Shown one piece after another: positions 7,940-16,527 of a DNA stretch of 64,000 bases (position 1 is the stretch's first letter; each line of letters starts with the position of its first letter). The notes beneath the pieces were generated by a model, which was not told the origin of the DNA, ran no database searches, and saw only the letters and a program-made list of their open reading frames with translations. The position numbers and the translations under genes were made by a program. Source of the stretch: Hasllibacter halocynthiae (GTDB lineage: Bacteria; Pseudomonadota; Alphaproteobacteria; Rhodobacterales; Rhodobacteraceae); NCBI RefSeq assembly GCF_003003095.1, contig NZ_PVTT01000001.1, positions 806,001-870,000 of the forward strand, read 5' to 3'.

Positions 7940-9484
7940 CTACGCCAGCCGCTCGACCAGCGCGCGGGTGGAGGCGTCCTTGCCGTCCGCGCTCTCCTCG
8001 CCGGCGAGGATCGGCTCCAGCGACCTGGCCAGCTCCTTGCCCAGTTCCACGCCCCATTGGTCGAAGGAGTTGATGCCCAGCACGGTCCCCTCCACGAATA
8101 CCCGGTGCTCGTAGAGGGCCACGATCTGACCCAGGACGAAGGGCGTCAGCTTCGGATAGACCAGCGTGGTCGAAGGCCGGTCGCCCGGGAAGACCCTGTG
8201 CGCCGCCTGCCGGTCCAGCTCCGCCCCCTCGAACTTCTCCCCCAGAAGGACCTTCGCCTCTGCATGGGTGCGGCCGCGCATCAGCGCCTCCGACTGGGCG
8301 AGGCAATTGGCGATCAGAAGGCGGTGGTGATGCTCCAGCCCCGGCTCGTGCCCCTCGCGGGCCACCATGAACTCGCAGGGAATGACGCGGGTGCCCTGGT
8401 GGATGAGCTGGTAGAAGGCGTGCTGGCCGTTGGTTCCGGGCTCGCCCCAGACGACGGGCCCGGAATGCTCGGACAGCTCGGCCCCGTCCATGGACACGCG
8501 CTTTCCGTTCGACTCCATCTCGAGCTGTTGGAGATAGGCCGGCAGGCGCGCCAGCCGGTTCTCGTAGGGCAGGACGGCGCGGGTGGCGCAGCCCAGCACC
8601 TGGTTGTGCCAGAGGCCCGAGAGCGCGAGGAGCGCGGGAAGGTTCCGGGCCCAAGGGGCGTCGCGGAAATGCCCGTCCATCGCGCGCCCGCCCGCGAGGA
8701 ACTCGTCGAACCGCTCGGGGCCGATGGCGATCATCAGGGACAGGCCGATCGGCCCCCACATGCTGTATCGCCCCCCGACCCAGTCCTCGAAGCCGAAGAC
8801 GCGATCCGCCGGGATCCCGAACGCCTCGGTTCTCTCGAGATCGCTGGACAGCGCGGCGAAGGTGGCGCCCGGCAGGCGGTCGCGCGCGGTGGCGGCGTTG
8901 GTCATCGTCTCGGTGGTGGTGAAGGTCTTGGACGCGACGATCACCAACGTGCGTTCGGGATCCAGCCCCTCCAGCGCGTCGGCGATGTCGGCCCCGTCGA
9001 CGTTCGACACGAAGTTGCAGCGCGGCCCGTCATGGTAGGGCGCCAGCGCCAGCACCCCCATCGCGGGACCGAGGTCGCTGCCCCCGATCCCGATGTTCAC
9101 CACGTCGTCGAACCGCTTCCGCGCGTCGGCGGCGAAGGCCCGCATCCGTTCGAGCGTCTCGCGCACCCCAGGCATCACGTCGACGCCGTCCACCTCGACG
9201 ACCGCGTCCGGCCCGGCGCGCAAGGCCGTATGAAGCACGGCCCGACCTTCGGTTTCGTTGATCTTCTCGCCCGCGAACATCGCGTCGCGCCGCGCCGCCA
9301 CCCCCCTCTCGTCGAGAAGCCGCAGGAGCAGCGCGCGGCTGCCCTCGTCGACCTTCGTCTTGGACCAGTCGAAGAAGAGGCCGTCCACCTCGGCCGAGAA
9401 AGCCCGCACCCGCGCGTCGTCCATCAGCTCGAGGATGGAGGGGGCGCCCTCGGCGCGCGCGCGCAGCTCGTCCAGCGTCTCCAT
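7940..9484 (-). CDS. pgi: Glucose-6-phosphate isomerase
   Basis: Interconverts glucose-6-phosphate and fructose-6-phosphate in the cytoplasm. The 514-residue protein shows the sugar-phosphate-binding [12 protein letters not shown], the [14 protein letters not shown] segment, the [12 protein letters not shown] signature and QLIHQGT near the C-terminal active site. It is the last gene of zwf-pgl-pgi; three bases separate it from the stop of pgl. In ED-pathway alphaproteobacteria this enzyme mainly recycles fructose-6-phosphate back to glucose-6-phosphate, which fits its linkage to zwf. Length and motifs are normal. Confidence 0.96.
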   Translation of the reverse strand: METLDELRARAEGAPSILELMDDARVRAFSAEVDGLFFDWSKTKVDEGSRALLLRLLDERGVAARRDAMFAGEKINETEGRAVLHTALRAGPDAVVEVDGVDVMPGVRETLERMRAFAADARKRFDDVVNIGIGGSDLGPAMGVLALAPYHDGPRCNFVSNVDGADIADALEGLDPERTLVIVASKTFTTTETMTNAATARDRLPGATFAALSSDLERTEAFGIPADRVFGFEDWVGGRYSMWGPIGLSLMIAIGPERFDEFLAGGRAMDGHFRDAPWARNLPALLALSGLWHNQVLGCATRAVLPYENRLARLPAYLQQLEMESNGKRVSMDGAELSEHSGPVVWGEPGTNGQHAFYQLIHQGTRVIPCEFMVAREGHEPGLEHHHRLLIANCLAQSEALMRGRTHAEAKVLLGEKFEGAELDRQAAHRVFPGDRPSTTLVYPKLTPFVLGQIVALYEHRVFVEGTVLGINSFDQWGVELGKELARSLEPILAGEESADGKDASTRALVERLA

Positions 9485-9487
9485 CGT

Positions 9488-10162
9488 CTAGCCCTCCGCC
9501 CAGTGAACGGTCGCGTCGTCCCAGACCGACGTGATCGGCGCCTCCTGCGGGGGGAGGCGCCGGGCCCGCTCGATCGCGTCGCGCTTGGCCCGGCCCTTGA
9601 CCAGGACGTGCGTCGTCATCGCCCCTCGCAGGACATGGGCGGCCAGCGTGATGCGCGCCTCGGGTTGGGAGGGGCTCTCCACCGCCATGGCCACGGGCGC
9701 GTCCGGGGCGAGCGCCGCGCGAAGCTGCGGCGAGTCGGGGAATAGGGACGCCGTGTGCATGTCGTCCCCCATCCCGAGGAGCAAGACCGAGACCGGCAGC
9801 TCGCCTTCCAACCGCGCGGACGCGGCGGCGGCGGCCTCCTCTGGGGTCTGGCCCTCTTCGTACATCGGCAGGAAGCGTGCCGCCGCGGCGCGCCCCGTCA
9901 GCAGCCGCTCGCGGATGAGGCGGGCGTTCGACCGCTCGTGCCCGGGCGGCACGCACCGCTCGTCGTTGGGGAAGACGTGGACGCGCGACCAGTCGAGATC
10001 GGCCGCGGAGAGGCTGTCGAAGACCGGCCCCGGCGAGGTGCCGCCCGAGACCGAGAGGCTCGCCCGGTCGTGCGACATGAGGCAGGTGTTCAAGTCGCTG
10101 GCGATGCGGTCAGCGACCTCCAGCATCATCATCTCGGCGTCGGGATACTCCTTCAGCCTCAT
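9488..10162 (-). CDS. pgl: 6-phosphogluconolactonase
   Basis: Hydrolyses 6-phosphogluconolactone to 6-phosphogluconate, the step after Zwf. The 224-residue protein is of the NagB-like DevB type, with LSVSGGTSPGPVFDSL near residues 37-52, the VHVFPNDERCVPPGHERSN motif and LLGMGDDMHTASLFP. A shared ATGA joins it to zwf upstream and pgi follows three bases later, so the three enzymes are made from one message. Nothing unusual is seen. Confidence 0.95.
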   Translation of the reverse strand: MRLKEYPDAEMMMLEVADRIASDLNTCLMSHDRASLSVSGGTSPGPVFDSLSAADLDWSRVHVFPNDERCVPPGHERSNARLIRERLLTGRAAAARFLPMYEEGQTPEEAAAAASARLEGELPVSVLLLGMGDDMHTASLFPDSPQLRAALAPDAPVAMAVESPSQPEARITLAAHVLRGAMTTHVLVKGRAKRDAIERARRLPPQEAPITSVWDDATVHWAEG

Positions 10163-11664
10163 TCCGCCGCCTCCTGCATCGCCTTCAGCTCGGCCTCCGC
10201 GCGGCCCGCATCCTTGCGGATGTCACCTATGGACCGCCAGTGGCGGCCGTCGCGCCGCAGGAGGGTGTCGGCGTCCGACGGACCGGCCGTGCCCGGCTCG
10301 TAGGGCTTCGGCATGTCGCCGCGCGCCGTCCAGCTCGCGATGATGGGGTCGGCCCAGGCCCAGGCGGCCTCGACCTCGTCGCCGCGCATGAAGAGGGTCT
10401 GGTTGCCCCGCATGACGTCCATGATCAGGCGCTCGTAGGCCTCGGGGACCTCCGTGCCCTCCTCCAGCGCCTCGGCGAAGGTCATGTCCAGCGGCACGTC
10501 CGCCAGCCGCATGCCGCCGGGCCCGGGCTCCTTGATCGTGACGTCGAGGGTGATCCCCTCGTTCGGCTGCAGCCGGATCGTGAGGACGTTCTGGCGGCGC
10601 GCGCCCTCGTCTTCGAAGACGGCATGGGGCGGGGCCTTGAAGTAGACGGCGATCTCGCTGGCCTTGGCCGACAGGCGCTTGCCCGTCCGCATGTAGATCG
10701 GCGTGCCCGCCCATCGCCAGTTGTCGATCGTCGTGCGCAGCGCGACGTAGCTCTCCGTGCGCGATCGGTCGTCCTCCACGTCCTCGCGGTAGCTCGCGTG
10801 GCCGTTGCCCGCCTCGTACTGGCCGCGCACGACCTGATGCGGCTCGGGCTGGGTCAGGGCGTGGATCACCTTCAGCTTCTCGTCCCGGACGGGGTCGGCC
10901 TCGAAACGGTTCGGCGGCTCCATCGCGATGAGGCAGACGAGCTGCATCAGGTGGTTCTGGATCATGTCCCGCATCGCGCCGGACGCGTCGTAGTAGCCGC
11001 CCCGCCCTTCGACGCCGATCGTCTCGGCCACGGTGATCTGGATGTGGTCGACGTAGTTGCTGTTCCAGAGCGGCTCGAAGAGGACGTTGGCGAAACGCAC
11101 GGCCATCAGGTTCTGGACCGTCTCCTTCCCAAGGTAGTGGTCGATCCGGTAGATCTGCCGTTCCTCGAAATAGGCGCGCAGCTGGGCGTTCAGCGCCTTC
11201 GCGCTTTCGAGGTCGTGGCCGAAAGGCTTCTCGACGATCACGCGCGAGGTGCCGTCGATGATTTCGTGGGCGTGCAGATGCTCGGCGAGGTCCCCGAACA
11301 GCGAGGGGCCGACGCTGAAGTAGAAGGCGCTGATGACGTCGCCGCGCACGACCTTCTTCAGCGTCTCCCAGCCCATGTCGCCGCGCGCGTCGACCGGGAT
11401 GTAGCAGGTGAGGGCCAGGAACTCGTCCAGGCGCGAGCGGTCGGTGTCCGGCTCGAACTCGTCCATCGCCTCGCGGATCATGTCCCGGAACCCGTCGTCG
11501 TCGAGGTCGGACCGGGCCGCGCCGATCAGCCTGGCGCCGTCCGGAACCTGCCCGGCGAGGAAGCGGCGGTAGATCGAAGGGATCACCTTGCGCCGGGCGA
11601 GGTCGCCGGTGCCCCCGAAGATCACGAGGTCGAAAGGATCGACCGGAATGGTGCGGCTGGCCAT
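10159..11664 (-). CDS. zwf: Glucose-6-phosphate 1-dehydrogenase
   Basis: Oxidises glucose-6-phosphate to the lactone with NAD(P)+, the entry to the Entner-Doudoroff and pentose-phosphate routes. In the 501-residue protein, the dinucleotide fingerprint IFGGTGDLARRK is at residues 15-26, the substrate motif EKPFG at 145-149 and the active-site RIDHYLGKE at 173-181. The ATG was taken immediately before MASRTIPVDPFDLVIFG; a longer upstream frame has no homology features. It heads the zwf-pgl-pgi operon and is divergent from a radical SAM gene across 154 bp. edd and eda are not in the window. Confidence 0.96.
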   Translation of the reverse strand: MASRTIPVDPFDLVIFGGTGDLARRKVIPSIYRRFLAGQVPDGARLIGAARSDLDDDGFRDMIREAMDEFEPDTDRSRLDEFLALTCYIPVDARGDMGWETLKKVVRGDVISAFYFSVGPSLFGDLAEHLHAHEIIDGTSRVIVEKPFGHDLESAKALNAQLRAYFEERQIYRIDHYLGKETVQNLMAVRFANVLFEPLWNSNYVDHIQITVAETIGVEGRGGYYDASGAMRDMIQNHLMQLVCLIAMEPPNRFEADPVRDEKLKVIHALTQPEPHQVVRGQYEAGNGHASYREDVEDDRSRTESYVALRTTIDNWRWAGTPIYMRTGKRLSAKASEIAVYFKAPPHAVFEDEGARRQNVLTIRLQPNEGITLDVTIKEPGPGGMRLADVPLDMTFAEALEEGTEVPEAYERLIMDVMRGNQTLFMRGDEVEAAWAWADPIIASWTARGDMPKPYEPGTAGPSDADTLLRRDGRHWRSIGDIRKDAGRAEAELKAMQEAAE

Positions 11665-11818
11665 AGGGTCCGTTCCCCCCCGATGTTTGCGCTCCCGGGC
11701 GGGGTAGCGGCGCCCTCCGGTCCCGTCCAGCGCTCCGCCTCGCGGGGCCTCACGCCGGGTTGTCCTGCCGGGGGTTGCGCGCATCCCGTGCATCCCCCCA
11801 CAAGACGCGCCAGACCGC

Positions 11819-12772
11819 ATGGGGGTTTCATCTATGGACGGCTCGACGTTCGGAAAGTTCGAGGATCCCGCCGTCACCGCGAGTGGCGAGGACCGCGCGA
11901 CCGTCGCGCTGCGCGACCCGCAGACGCTCTGGTTCAACACCGGAACGCTCTGCAACATCACCTGCGCGAACTGCTACATCGAATCGAGCCCCTCGAACGA
12001 CGCGCTGGTCTACCTGACGGCGGACGAGGTGTCGGACTACCTCGCCCAGCTTCGGGACCGCCGCTGGTCCGTGCGCGAGATCGCGTTCACCGGGGGCGAG
12101 CCGTTCATGAACCCCCAGATGATCGAGATGGCGCGCAGGCCCCTCGAGGCGGGCTACAAGGTGCTGATCCTCACCAACGCGATGCGGCCGATGATGCGTC
12201 CGAAGGTGCAGGCCGGGATCGAGGCGCTGGTGGCCGAGCACGAGGGCCGCCTGACCTTCCGGGTCTCGCTCGACCATCATGCGGCCGAGGTCCACGACCG
12301 CGAGCGGGGCGCGGGCGCGCATGCGCGGACGGTCGAGGGCGTCGATTGGCTCCAGTCCATCGGCGCCCGCCTCGCCGTCGCCGGCCGGATCGAGATGGCC
12401 GAATCCGAGGCCGAGGCACGCGCGGGCTATGCCGCCCTCTTCGAGGCGCGCGGCTGGGCGATCGACGCCCTCGACCCGGGCCGCACCGTCCTCTTCCCCG
12501 AGATGGACGAGCGCGCCGAGGTGCCCGAGATTACCACCCGGTGCTGGTCGATCCTGGGCAAGTCGCCGCGCGAGGTGATGTGCTCCTCCTCGCGGATGGT
12601 CGTGAAGCGAAAAGGCGCCGAACGACCGGCGGTCCTCGCCTGCACCCTCCTGCCCTACGATCGCCAGTTCGAACTGGGGGTTACGCTGGAAGAGGCCGAG
12701 CGCCCGGTCGCGCTGAACCATCCGCATTGCGCGAAGTTCTGCGTCCTCGGAGGGGCGAGCTGCTCGGCCTAG
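11819..12772 (+). CDS. Radical SAM protein of unknown function
   Basis: A 317-residue radical SAM enzyme. The 4Fe-4S ligands are C45, C49 and C52 in LCNITCANCYIES (CX3CX2C), and FTGGEPFMNPQM is the SAM-contacting GGE motif. Additional cysteines cluster at the C-terminus (HPHCAKFCVLGGASC), suggesting an auxiliary cluster or SPASM-like end. The reaction cannot be deduced. A second in-frame ATG five codons on (11834) is an alternative start; neither has a strong Shine-Dalgarno. It is divergent from zwf and followed by a small lipoprotein gene. Confidence 0.85.
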   Translation: MGVSSMDGSTFGKFEDPAVTASGEDRATVALRDPQTLWFNTGTLCNITCANCYIESSPSNDALVYLTADEVSDYLAQLRDRRWSVREIAFTGGEPFMNPQMIEMARRPLEAGYKVLILTNAMRPMMRPKVQAGIEALVAEHEGRLTFRVSLDHHAAEVHDRERGAGAHARTVEGVDWLQSIGARLAVAGRIEMAESEAEARAGYAALFEARGWAIDALDPGRTVLFPEMDERAEVPEITTRCWSILGKSPREVMCSSSRMVVKRKGAERPAVLACTLLPYDRQFELGVTLEEAERPVALNHPHCAKFCVLGGASCSA

Positions 12773-12835
12773 GACGCGGGCGGGCCGTTCGTTCTAACTT
12801 CTCCTCGGACGGAAACCCGTGAGGGGGAGAACAAA

Positions 12836-12976
12836 ATGACCGACATCAACATCACCCGCCTGCTGGCCGCGATCGCCCTTTCAGCACCGCTCGCGCTCGC
12901 GGCCTGCGACGAGGACGATGCCGCCGGCATCGACACGGACGCCGACGGCGCGCCCGAGGTCATCGTCGAGGAGTGA
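12836..12976 (+). CDS. Small acidic lipoprotein (46 aa)
   Basis: A short gene with a clear Shine-Dalgarno (GAGGGGGAG) and ATG. The product has a hydrophobic signal segment (LLAAIALSAPLALAA) and a lipobox LAAC, so C24 would become the lipidated N-terminus. The mature peptide is only 23 residues and mostly Asp, Glu, Gly and Ala. No homologue is recognised. It lies between the radical SAM gene and the DUF3140 gene with about 60 bp on each side. Real expression is likely from the start signals and third-position GC; function unknown. Confidence 0.65.
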   Translation: MTDINITRLLAAIALSAPLALAACDEDDAAGIDTDADGAPEVIVEE

Positions 12977-13045
12977 GGTGCCGCGTGGCCGGAACCGGGG
13001 GCGCCGGTTGGCCCTTGGTCCTTCGCAAGATAGCGGAGGACCGGC

Positions 13046-13384
13046 ATGTCGAAGTCCCGGGACGAGATCTGGAGCGAATGGGGCGAGCTTGTGAACATGG
13101 CCCCGAAGGAGATCGAGGACTTCCTCGAGACCGACGCGTCCAAGGAGGTGGGCGTCGATTCCGGCGACGGGGAATCCAAGGGCCGCAAGTCTGCCCAGCG
13201 CATCGTAGAGATCAAGCACACAAAGAAGGACGATCTCTCCGATGACGACTGGGACCACATGGGTAAGGTCGTGGGATACGTGAAGCGCCACCTCGCCCAG
13301 GGCGGCCCGGACGAGGACATGGAGCATTCCGACTGGCGCTACAGCCTGATGAACTGGGGGCACGATCCCCTGAAGGACGGCTGA
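13046..13384 (+). CDS. DUF3140 domain protein
   Basis: A 112-residue, highly charged cytoplasmic protein with no membrane segment. The arrangement IWSEWGELVNMAPKEIEDFL, then SKGRKSAQRIVEIKHTKK, then DWDHMGKVVGYVKRHLAQ and WRYSLMNWGHDP matches the DUF3140 family as I know it. Small proteins of this type are suggested to be DNA-binding or stress-related, which I cannot confirm from the sequence. GGAGGA precedes the ATG. It converges with the HNH nuclease gene, four bases away. Confidence 0.78.
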   Translation: MSKSRDEIWSEWGELVNMAPKEIEDFLETDASKEVGVDSGDGESKGRKSAQRIVEIKHTKKDDLSDDDWDHMGKVVGYVKRHLAQGGPDEDMEHSDWRYSLMNWGHDPLKDG

Positions 13385-13388
13385 GGGG

Positions 13389-13976
13389 TCAGGCCTCCAG
13401 CTCGGCGTCCCAGTAGAGGAAGTCGAGCCAGCTCTCGTGCAGGTGGTTCGGCGGGAACTTCCGCCCGAGGTTGCGCAGCTCCTCCGCGCCGGGCTGGCGG
13501 GGGGGCTTTCGCAGCGCGAACCCCACGTCCCTCACCGAGCGCGAGCCCTTCTTGAGATTGCACCGCCCGCAGGCCGCGACGACGTTCTCCCACGACGTCA
13601 CGCCGCCGCGCGCCCGCGGCACCACATGGTCGAAGGTCAGATCCCCCCGGCCGCCGCAGTACTGACAACGGAATTCGTCGCGCAGGAACAGGTTGAAGCG
13701 CGTGAACGCCACTTGCCGCACGGGCCTGACGTAGTCCCGCAGAACCACGACCGACGGGATGCGGATCTCCGTCGAGGGGGATCGGACGACGTCCTCGTAG
13801 GTCGCCAGGACGTCCACCCGGTCGAGGAAGGCGGCCTTCACCGCCTCTTGCCACGGCCAGAGCGACAGGGGGTAGTAGCTGAGGGGACGATAGTCCGCGT
13901 TCAGCACCAAAGCCGGGTTGTGGCGCAGCGACGAAGGCTCGCGCACGAAGGTCGTCCTGAATTCGCCGTCCGGCAT
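13389..13976 (-). CDS. HNH endonuclease family protein
   Basis: A 195-residue HNH nuclease. Zinc-ligand cysteine pairs CQYC (104-107) and CGRC (136-139) flank the catalytic DHVVPR (116-121) and N131. The N-terminal NADYRPLSYYPLSLWPWQEAV is typical of the stand-alone HNH proteins found across alphaproteobacteria; their cellular role is not established. The start has a strong GGAGGAGGG Shine-Dalgarno. No methyltransferase, phage or toxin-immunity gene is adjacent, so a restriction or homing role is not supported by context. Confidence 0.88.
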   Translation of the reverse strand: MPDGEFRTTFVREPSSLRHNPALVLNADYRPLSYYPLSLWPWQEAVKAAFLDRVDVLATYEDVVRSPSTEIRIPSVVVLRDYVRPVRQVAFTRFNLFLRDEFRCQYCGGRGDLTFDHVVPRARGGVTSWENVVAACGRCNLKKGSRSVRDVGFALRKPPRQPGAEELRNLGRKFPPNHLHESWLDFLYWDAELEA

Positions 13977-14093
13977 CCGCGCCCTCCTCCGGGCGGGACC
14001 GCTAGGTGGGGGGCCCCGCCGCGATGGCCAGACCATATATTGCGGCCGGGGACGGGCAAGGTCAAAGAACGCCGCTGCCGGACGGCCCCCGCC

Positions 14094-15020
14094 TCAGAGG
14101 AAGAGCTGGTAGGAATGCGGGATCCACCGGAACCCGTCGCCCGCCTCCTCGACGTAGCCCACGGCCGGGAACGGCATGTGGTAGCCGAGGATCGGCGTGC
14201 CGTCGGCCGCGGCCATCCCCAGCAACTCTCTTCGCGTGGCCGCCGCGGCCGCCTTGTCCATGTCGAACAGCACCTCCCAGTCCGGGTGCTCCAGCGACCA
14301 GATCGGGTGGTTGGCCGTGTCCGCGATCAGCAGCATGGCGGCGTCCCCGTCCGCGACGCGGAAGGCCATGTGCCCCGGCGTGTGGCCGAACGCCTCGACC
14401 GCCTCGGCCGGCCCGACCGCGGCGCCCGGCTCGATCAGGGTGAAGCGGTCGCGGATCGGCAGGACCTTCGCCGTGAACGCGTCCGAGGGGTCCTCCTCCC
14501 AGGCGGCCATCTCCGTCGCTCCGGCGAGGTGCTCGGCGTTCTCGAACGTCGGCGTGCCGTCCTGTGAGAGGCCGCCGATATGGTCGGGGTGCATGTGCGT
14601 GATCGCCACGTGGGTCACGTCGCCCGGCGCGCGCCCCGCTGCCTCCAGCGCGGCGGTCATGCCCGTGGGGTCGAGGCCGGTATCGAAGAGGATCACGTTC
14701 GTGCCGTCCTCCACGAGAGTCGGCGTGAAGAAGAACTGCGCGGCGTCCGCGGGTATGCGCGCCTCGGCGGAGACCTCCTCGAAGGTGGCGTCGTCCACGT
14801 TCAGGCCGAAGATCGAATGGGGATCGTCGCGGACCGCTGCGCCCGACAGGAGGGGCGTCACCGTCAAGCCGCCGATGGCGAAGGGCCGCGTCCGATGGGC
14901 CAGGGGGCCGGTCGCGGGGGCGTCATCGCCCTGGGCGCGGGCGCCGGTCGCGCGCAGGATGGCCGGTGCGGCCAGCGGCAGGGCGGCCGCGGCGGTCAGA
15001 AGGGTTCTGCGGGTCGTCAT
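14094..15020 (-). CDS. Tat-exported metallo-beta-lactamase-fold hydrolase
   Basis: A 308-residue MBL-fold metallohydrolase. The twin-arginine signal TTRRTLLTAAAALPLAAPAI occupies residues 2-21, with a likely cleavage after GARA, so the enzyme is periplasmic. Zinc ligands are in THMHPDHIGG (H142, H144, D146, H147), with further ligands in the GHTPGHM and DTANHP segments. The general arrangement resembles quorum-quenching lactonases and related hydrolases; the substrate is not determinable. The ATG with AGGAG upstream was preferred over an earlier one because it places RR at the correct Tat position. Confidence 0.86.
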   Translation of the reverse strand: MTTRRTLLTAAAALPLAAPAILRATGARAQGDDAPATGPLAHRTRPFAIGGLTVTPLLSGAAVRDDPHSIFGLNVDDATFEEVSAEARIPADAAQFFFTPTLVEDGTNVILFDTGLDPTGMTAALEAAGRAPGDVTHVAITHMHPDHIGGLSQDGTPTFENAEHLAGATEMAAWEEDPSDAFTAKVLPIRDRFTLIEPGAAVGPAEAVEAFGHTPGHMAFRVADGDAAMLLIADTANHPIWSLEHPDWEVLFDMDKAAAAATRRELLGMAAADGTPILGYHMPFPAVGYVEEAGDGFRWIPHSYQLFL

Positions 15021-15134
15021 GGGATCGCTCCTGTCCTGGACCCCTCCCAGGGTAGTGCGCACGAACCCGTTGGCGACACTAGCTATTTAGCGACATGGCA
15101 AGTCCCTGACGCGGCAGGTTTTCGCTGCGGGGCC

Positions 15135-15809
15135 TCAGTCGTCCTCCGGGGCCACCGCCTCCTCCAGGGCGAGCGAGCGGCGCATGAACGCCAGCGCGAC
15201 CTCCAGCCCGTCCGGTGCGATGCCATGCGCGGTGCCCTTCATGACGTGTCCGAACACCTCGAACCCCGCCTCCCCCAGCGCCTCTGCGGCCTCCGGCATC
15301 GAGGCGGGCGGGACCACGTCGTCCCTGTCGCCGTGCACGAGCAGAACGGGCGGCTTCGAGATCGCCGCCCCGGCCAGCTCCTCCGGCTCGAGGAGGCGGC
15401 CCGAGAAGCAGACCAGCCCCGCGAACGCGTCCTCGCGCCGAGGCGCGACGTGGAGCGCCATCATCGTGCCCTGCGAGAAGCCGAAGAGGACCGCCTCGCC
15501 CTCGCTCAGGTCCTCCTCGGCGAGGACGTGGTCGAGGAAGGCGTCGAGGTCGGCCGCCGACCGATCCAGCCCTTCGCGGGCCTCCTCCTCCGACGAGCCG
15601 TCGATCCAGGGAATCGGGAACCATTGGAAGCCGCCGGGGTTCGGGCTCGCCTCCGGCGCGTCGGGGGCGACGAAGGCCGTGTCGGGCATGTGCGGTATCA
15701 GCACGTCGGCCAGCCCCAGAAGATCGGCGCCGTTCGCACCGTAGCCGTGAAGGAAGACGACGAGGCGCGAGGCCCCCTTCGGACCCCGCCGGGCATAGTC
15801 CAAGGTCAT
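15135..15809 (-). CDS. Alpha/beta hydrolase, phospholipase/carboxylesterase family
   Basis: A 224-residue cytosolic serine hydrolase of the carboxylesterase/acyl-protein thioesterase group. The oxyanion motif HGYGANGADL is at 21-30 and the nucleophile S112 is in GFSQG. The acid is D163 in HGDRDDVVP and the base H195 in GTAHGI, giving a complete catalytic triad. The start overlaps the stop of the glycosylase gene (ATGA), so they form a two-gene operon. The natural ester substrate is unknown. Confidence 0.9.
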   Translation of the reverse strand: MTLDYARRGPKGASRLVVFLHGYGANGADLLGLADVLIPHMPDTAFVAPDAPEASPNPGGFQWFPIPWIDGSSEEEAREGLDRSAADLDAFLDHVLAEEDLSEGEAVLFGFSQGTMMALHVAPRREDAFAGLVCFSGRLLEPEELAGAAISKPPVLLVHGDRDDVVPPASMPEAAEALGEAGFEVFGHVMKGTAHGIAPDGLEVALAFMRRSLALEEAVAPEDD

Positions 15810-16432
15810 GCGGTCACGCCCTCCCGGCCCTTTTGGTGGGCGTAGTAGGCCCAGAGCAGCCGCGCGGCAACGGCCCGCCAGGGCGCCCAGTCCTCGGCCA
15901 TCGCGCGCAGCGCCCTTTCCTTCGGTCGCTCGTCCAGGCCGTAGAGCATTCGCGCGCCTTCCTGCAGCGCCAGGTCGCCGGGCGCGAACACGTCCGCGTG
16001 TCCCAGAGCGAAGAGCGCGTAGACCTCCGCAGTCCAGACCCCGACGCCCGGAACGGCCGTCAGCACCTCGATCACCTCCTCCGTCGGCGCCCCGCGCAGG
16101 CCGCCCCAGTCGATCCGGGCTTCGGCCAGGGCGCGGGCGTAGCGCGCCTTGTTGCGCGAGAGCCCCGGCGCGCGCAGCGCCTCGTCCGTCGCGGCGAGTA
16201 TCGCGCCCGGCTCGTGCAGGCCGGCCGCTTCGAGCCGGCTCCAGATCGCGTCCGCCGCGGCGACGGAGACCTGCTGAGAGACGATCGCCTTGAGCAGCCC
16301 GGCGAAGCCGTCCCGCCGCTCGCGCACCGGGGGCACCCCGGCGAGGGCATGTGCGTGGGCCATTCGGGGGCAACGGACGGCGAGGGCGGCGCAGCCTTCG
16401 GCGACGTCCGCTTCGGTCAGGATCAGGCGCAT
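15806..16432 (-). CDS. DNA-3-methyladenine glycosylase II (AlkA-type)
   Basis: A 208-residue HhH-GPD base-excision glycosylase that removes alkylated purines. The helix-hairpin-helix LTAVPGVGVWTAEVYALFALG (about 124-144) is followed by DVFAPGDLAL, whose D153 is the expected catalytic aspartate. No Fe-S cysteine loop is present, as expected for AlkA. It lacks the N-terminal TBP-like domain of E. coli AlkA, which is normal for short alphaproteobacterial forms. It is divergent from an MFS gene and co-translated with a carboxylesterase. Confidence 0.9.
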   Translation of the reverse strand: MRLILTEADVAEGCAALAVRCPRMAHAHALAGVPPVRERRDGFAGLLKAIVSQQVSVAAADAIWSRLEAAGLHEPGAILAATDEALRAPGLSRNKARYARALAEARIDWGGLRGAPTEEVIEVLTAVPGVGVWTAEVYALFALGHADVFAPGDLALQEGARMLYGLDERPKERALRAMAEDWAPWRAVAARLLWAYYAHQKGREGVTA

Positions 16433-16527
16433 CCGCCCACCCTGCCCCGGCCCCGCGCGCCCGTCGACCCGGACCGTGCCGTCACGCCTTCCTCGCCAAG
16501 CCCGGCCGGCGGGGATAGGTCGGAGCC

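Noticed and set aside
7658-9745. Very long plus-strand frame opposite pgi
   Set aside because: Shadow of pgi: His/Arg/Val-rich composition, no start signal and no recognisable fold.
10240-12822. 860-codon plus-strand frame opposite zwf and running across the radical SAM gene
   Set aside because: It is antisense to a well-supported zwf and shifts through the radical SAM gene in a wrong frame.
12993-13009. Hairpin AACCGG-GGGCG-CCGGTT after the small lipoprotein gene
   Set aside because: A six-bp stem without a T-tract is too weak to call a terminator in this GC content.
15070-15110. Direct TGTCGC repeats and an AT-rich core upstream of the MBL-fold hydrolase
   Set aside because: Repeats of six bases are too short to support an operator, and promoter hexamers do not fit at proper spacing.
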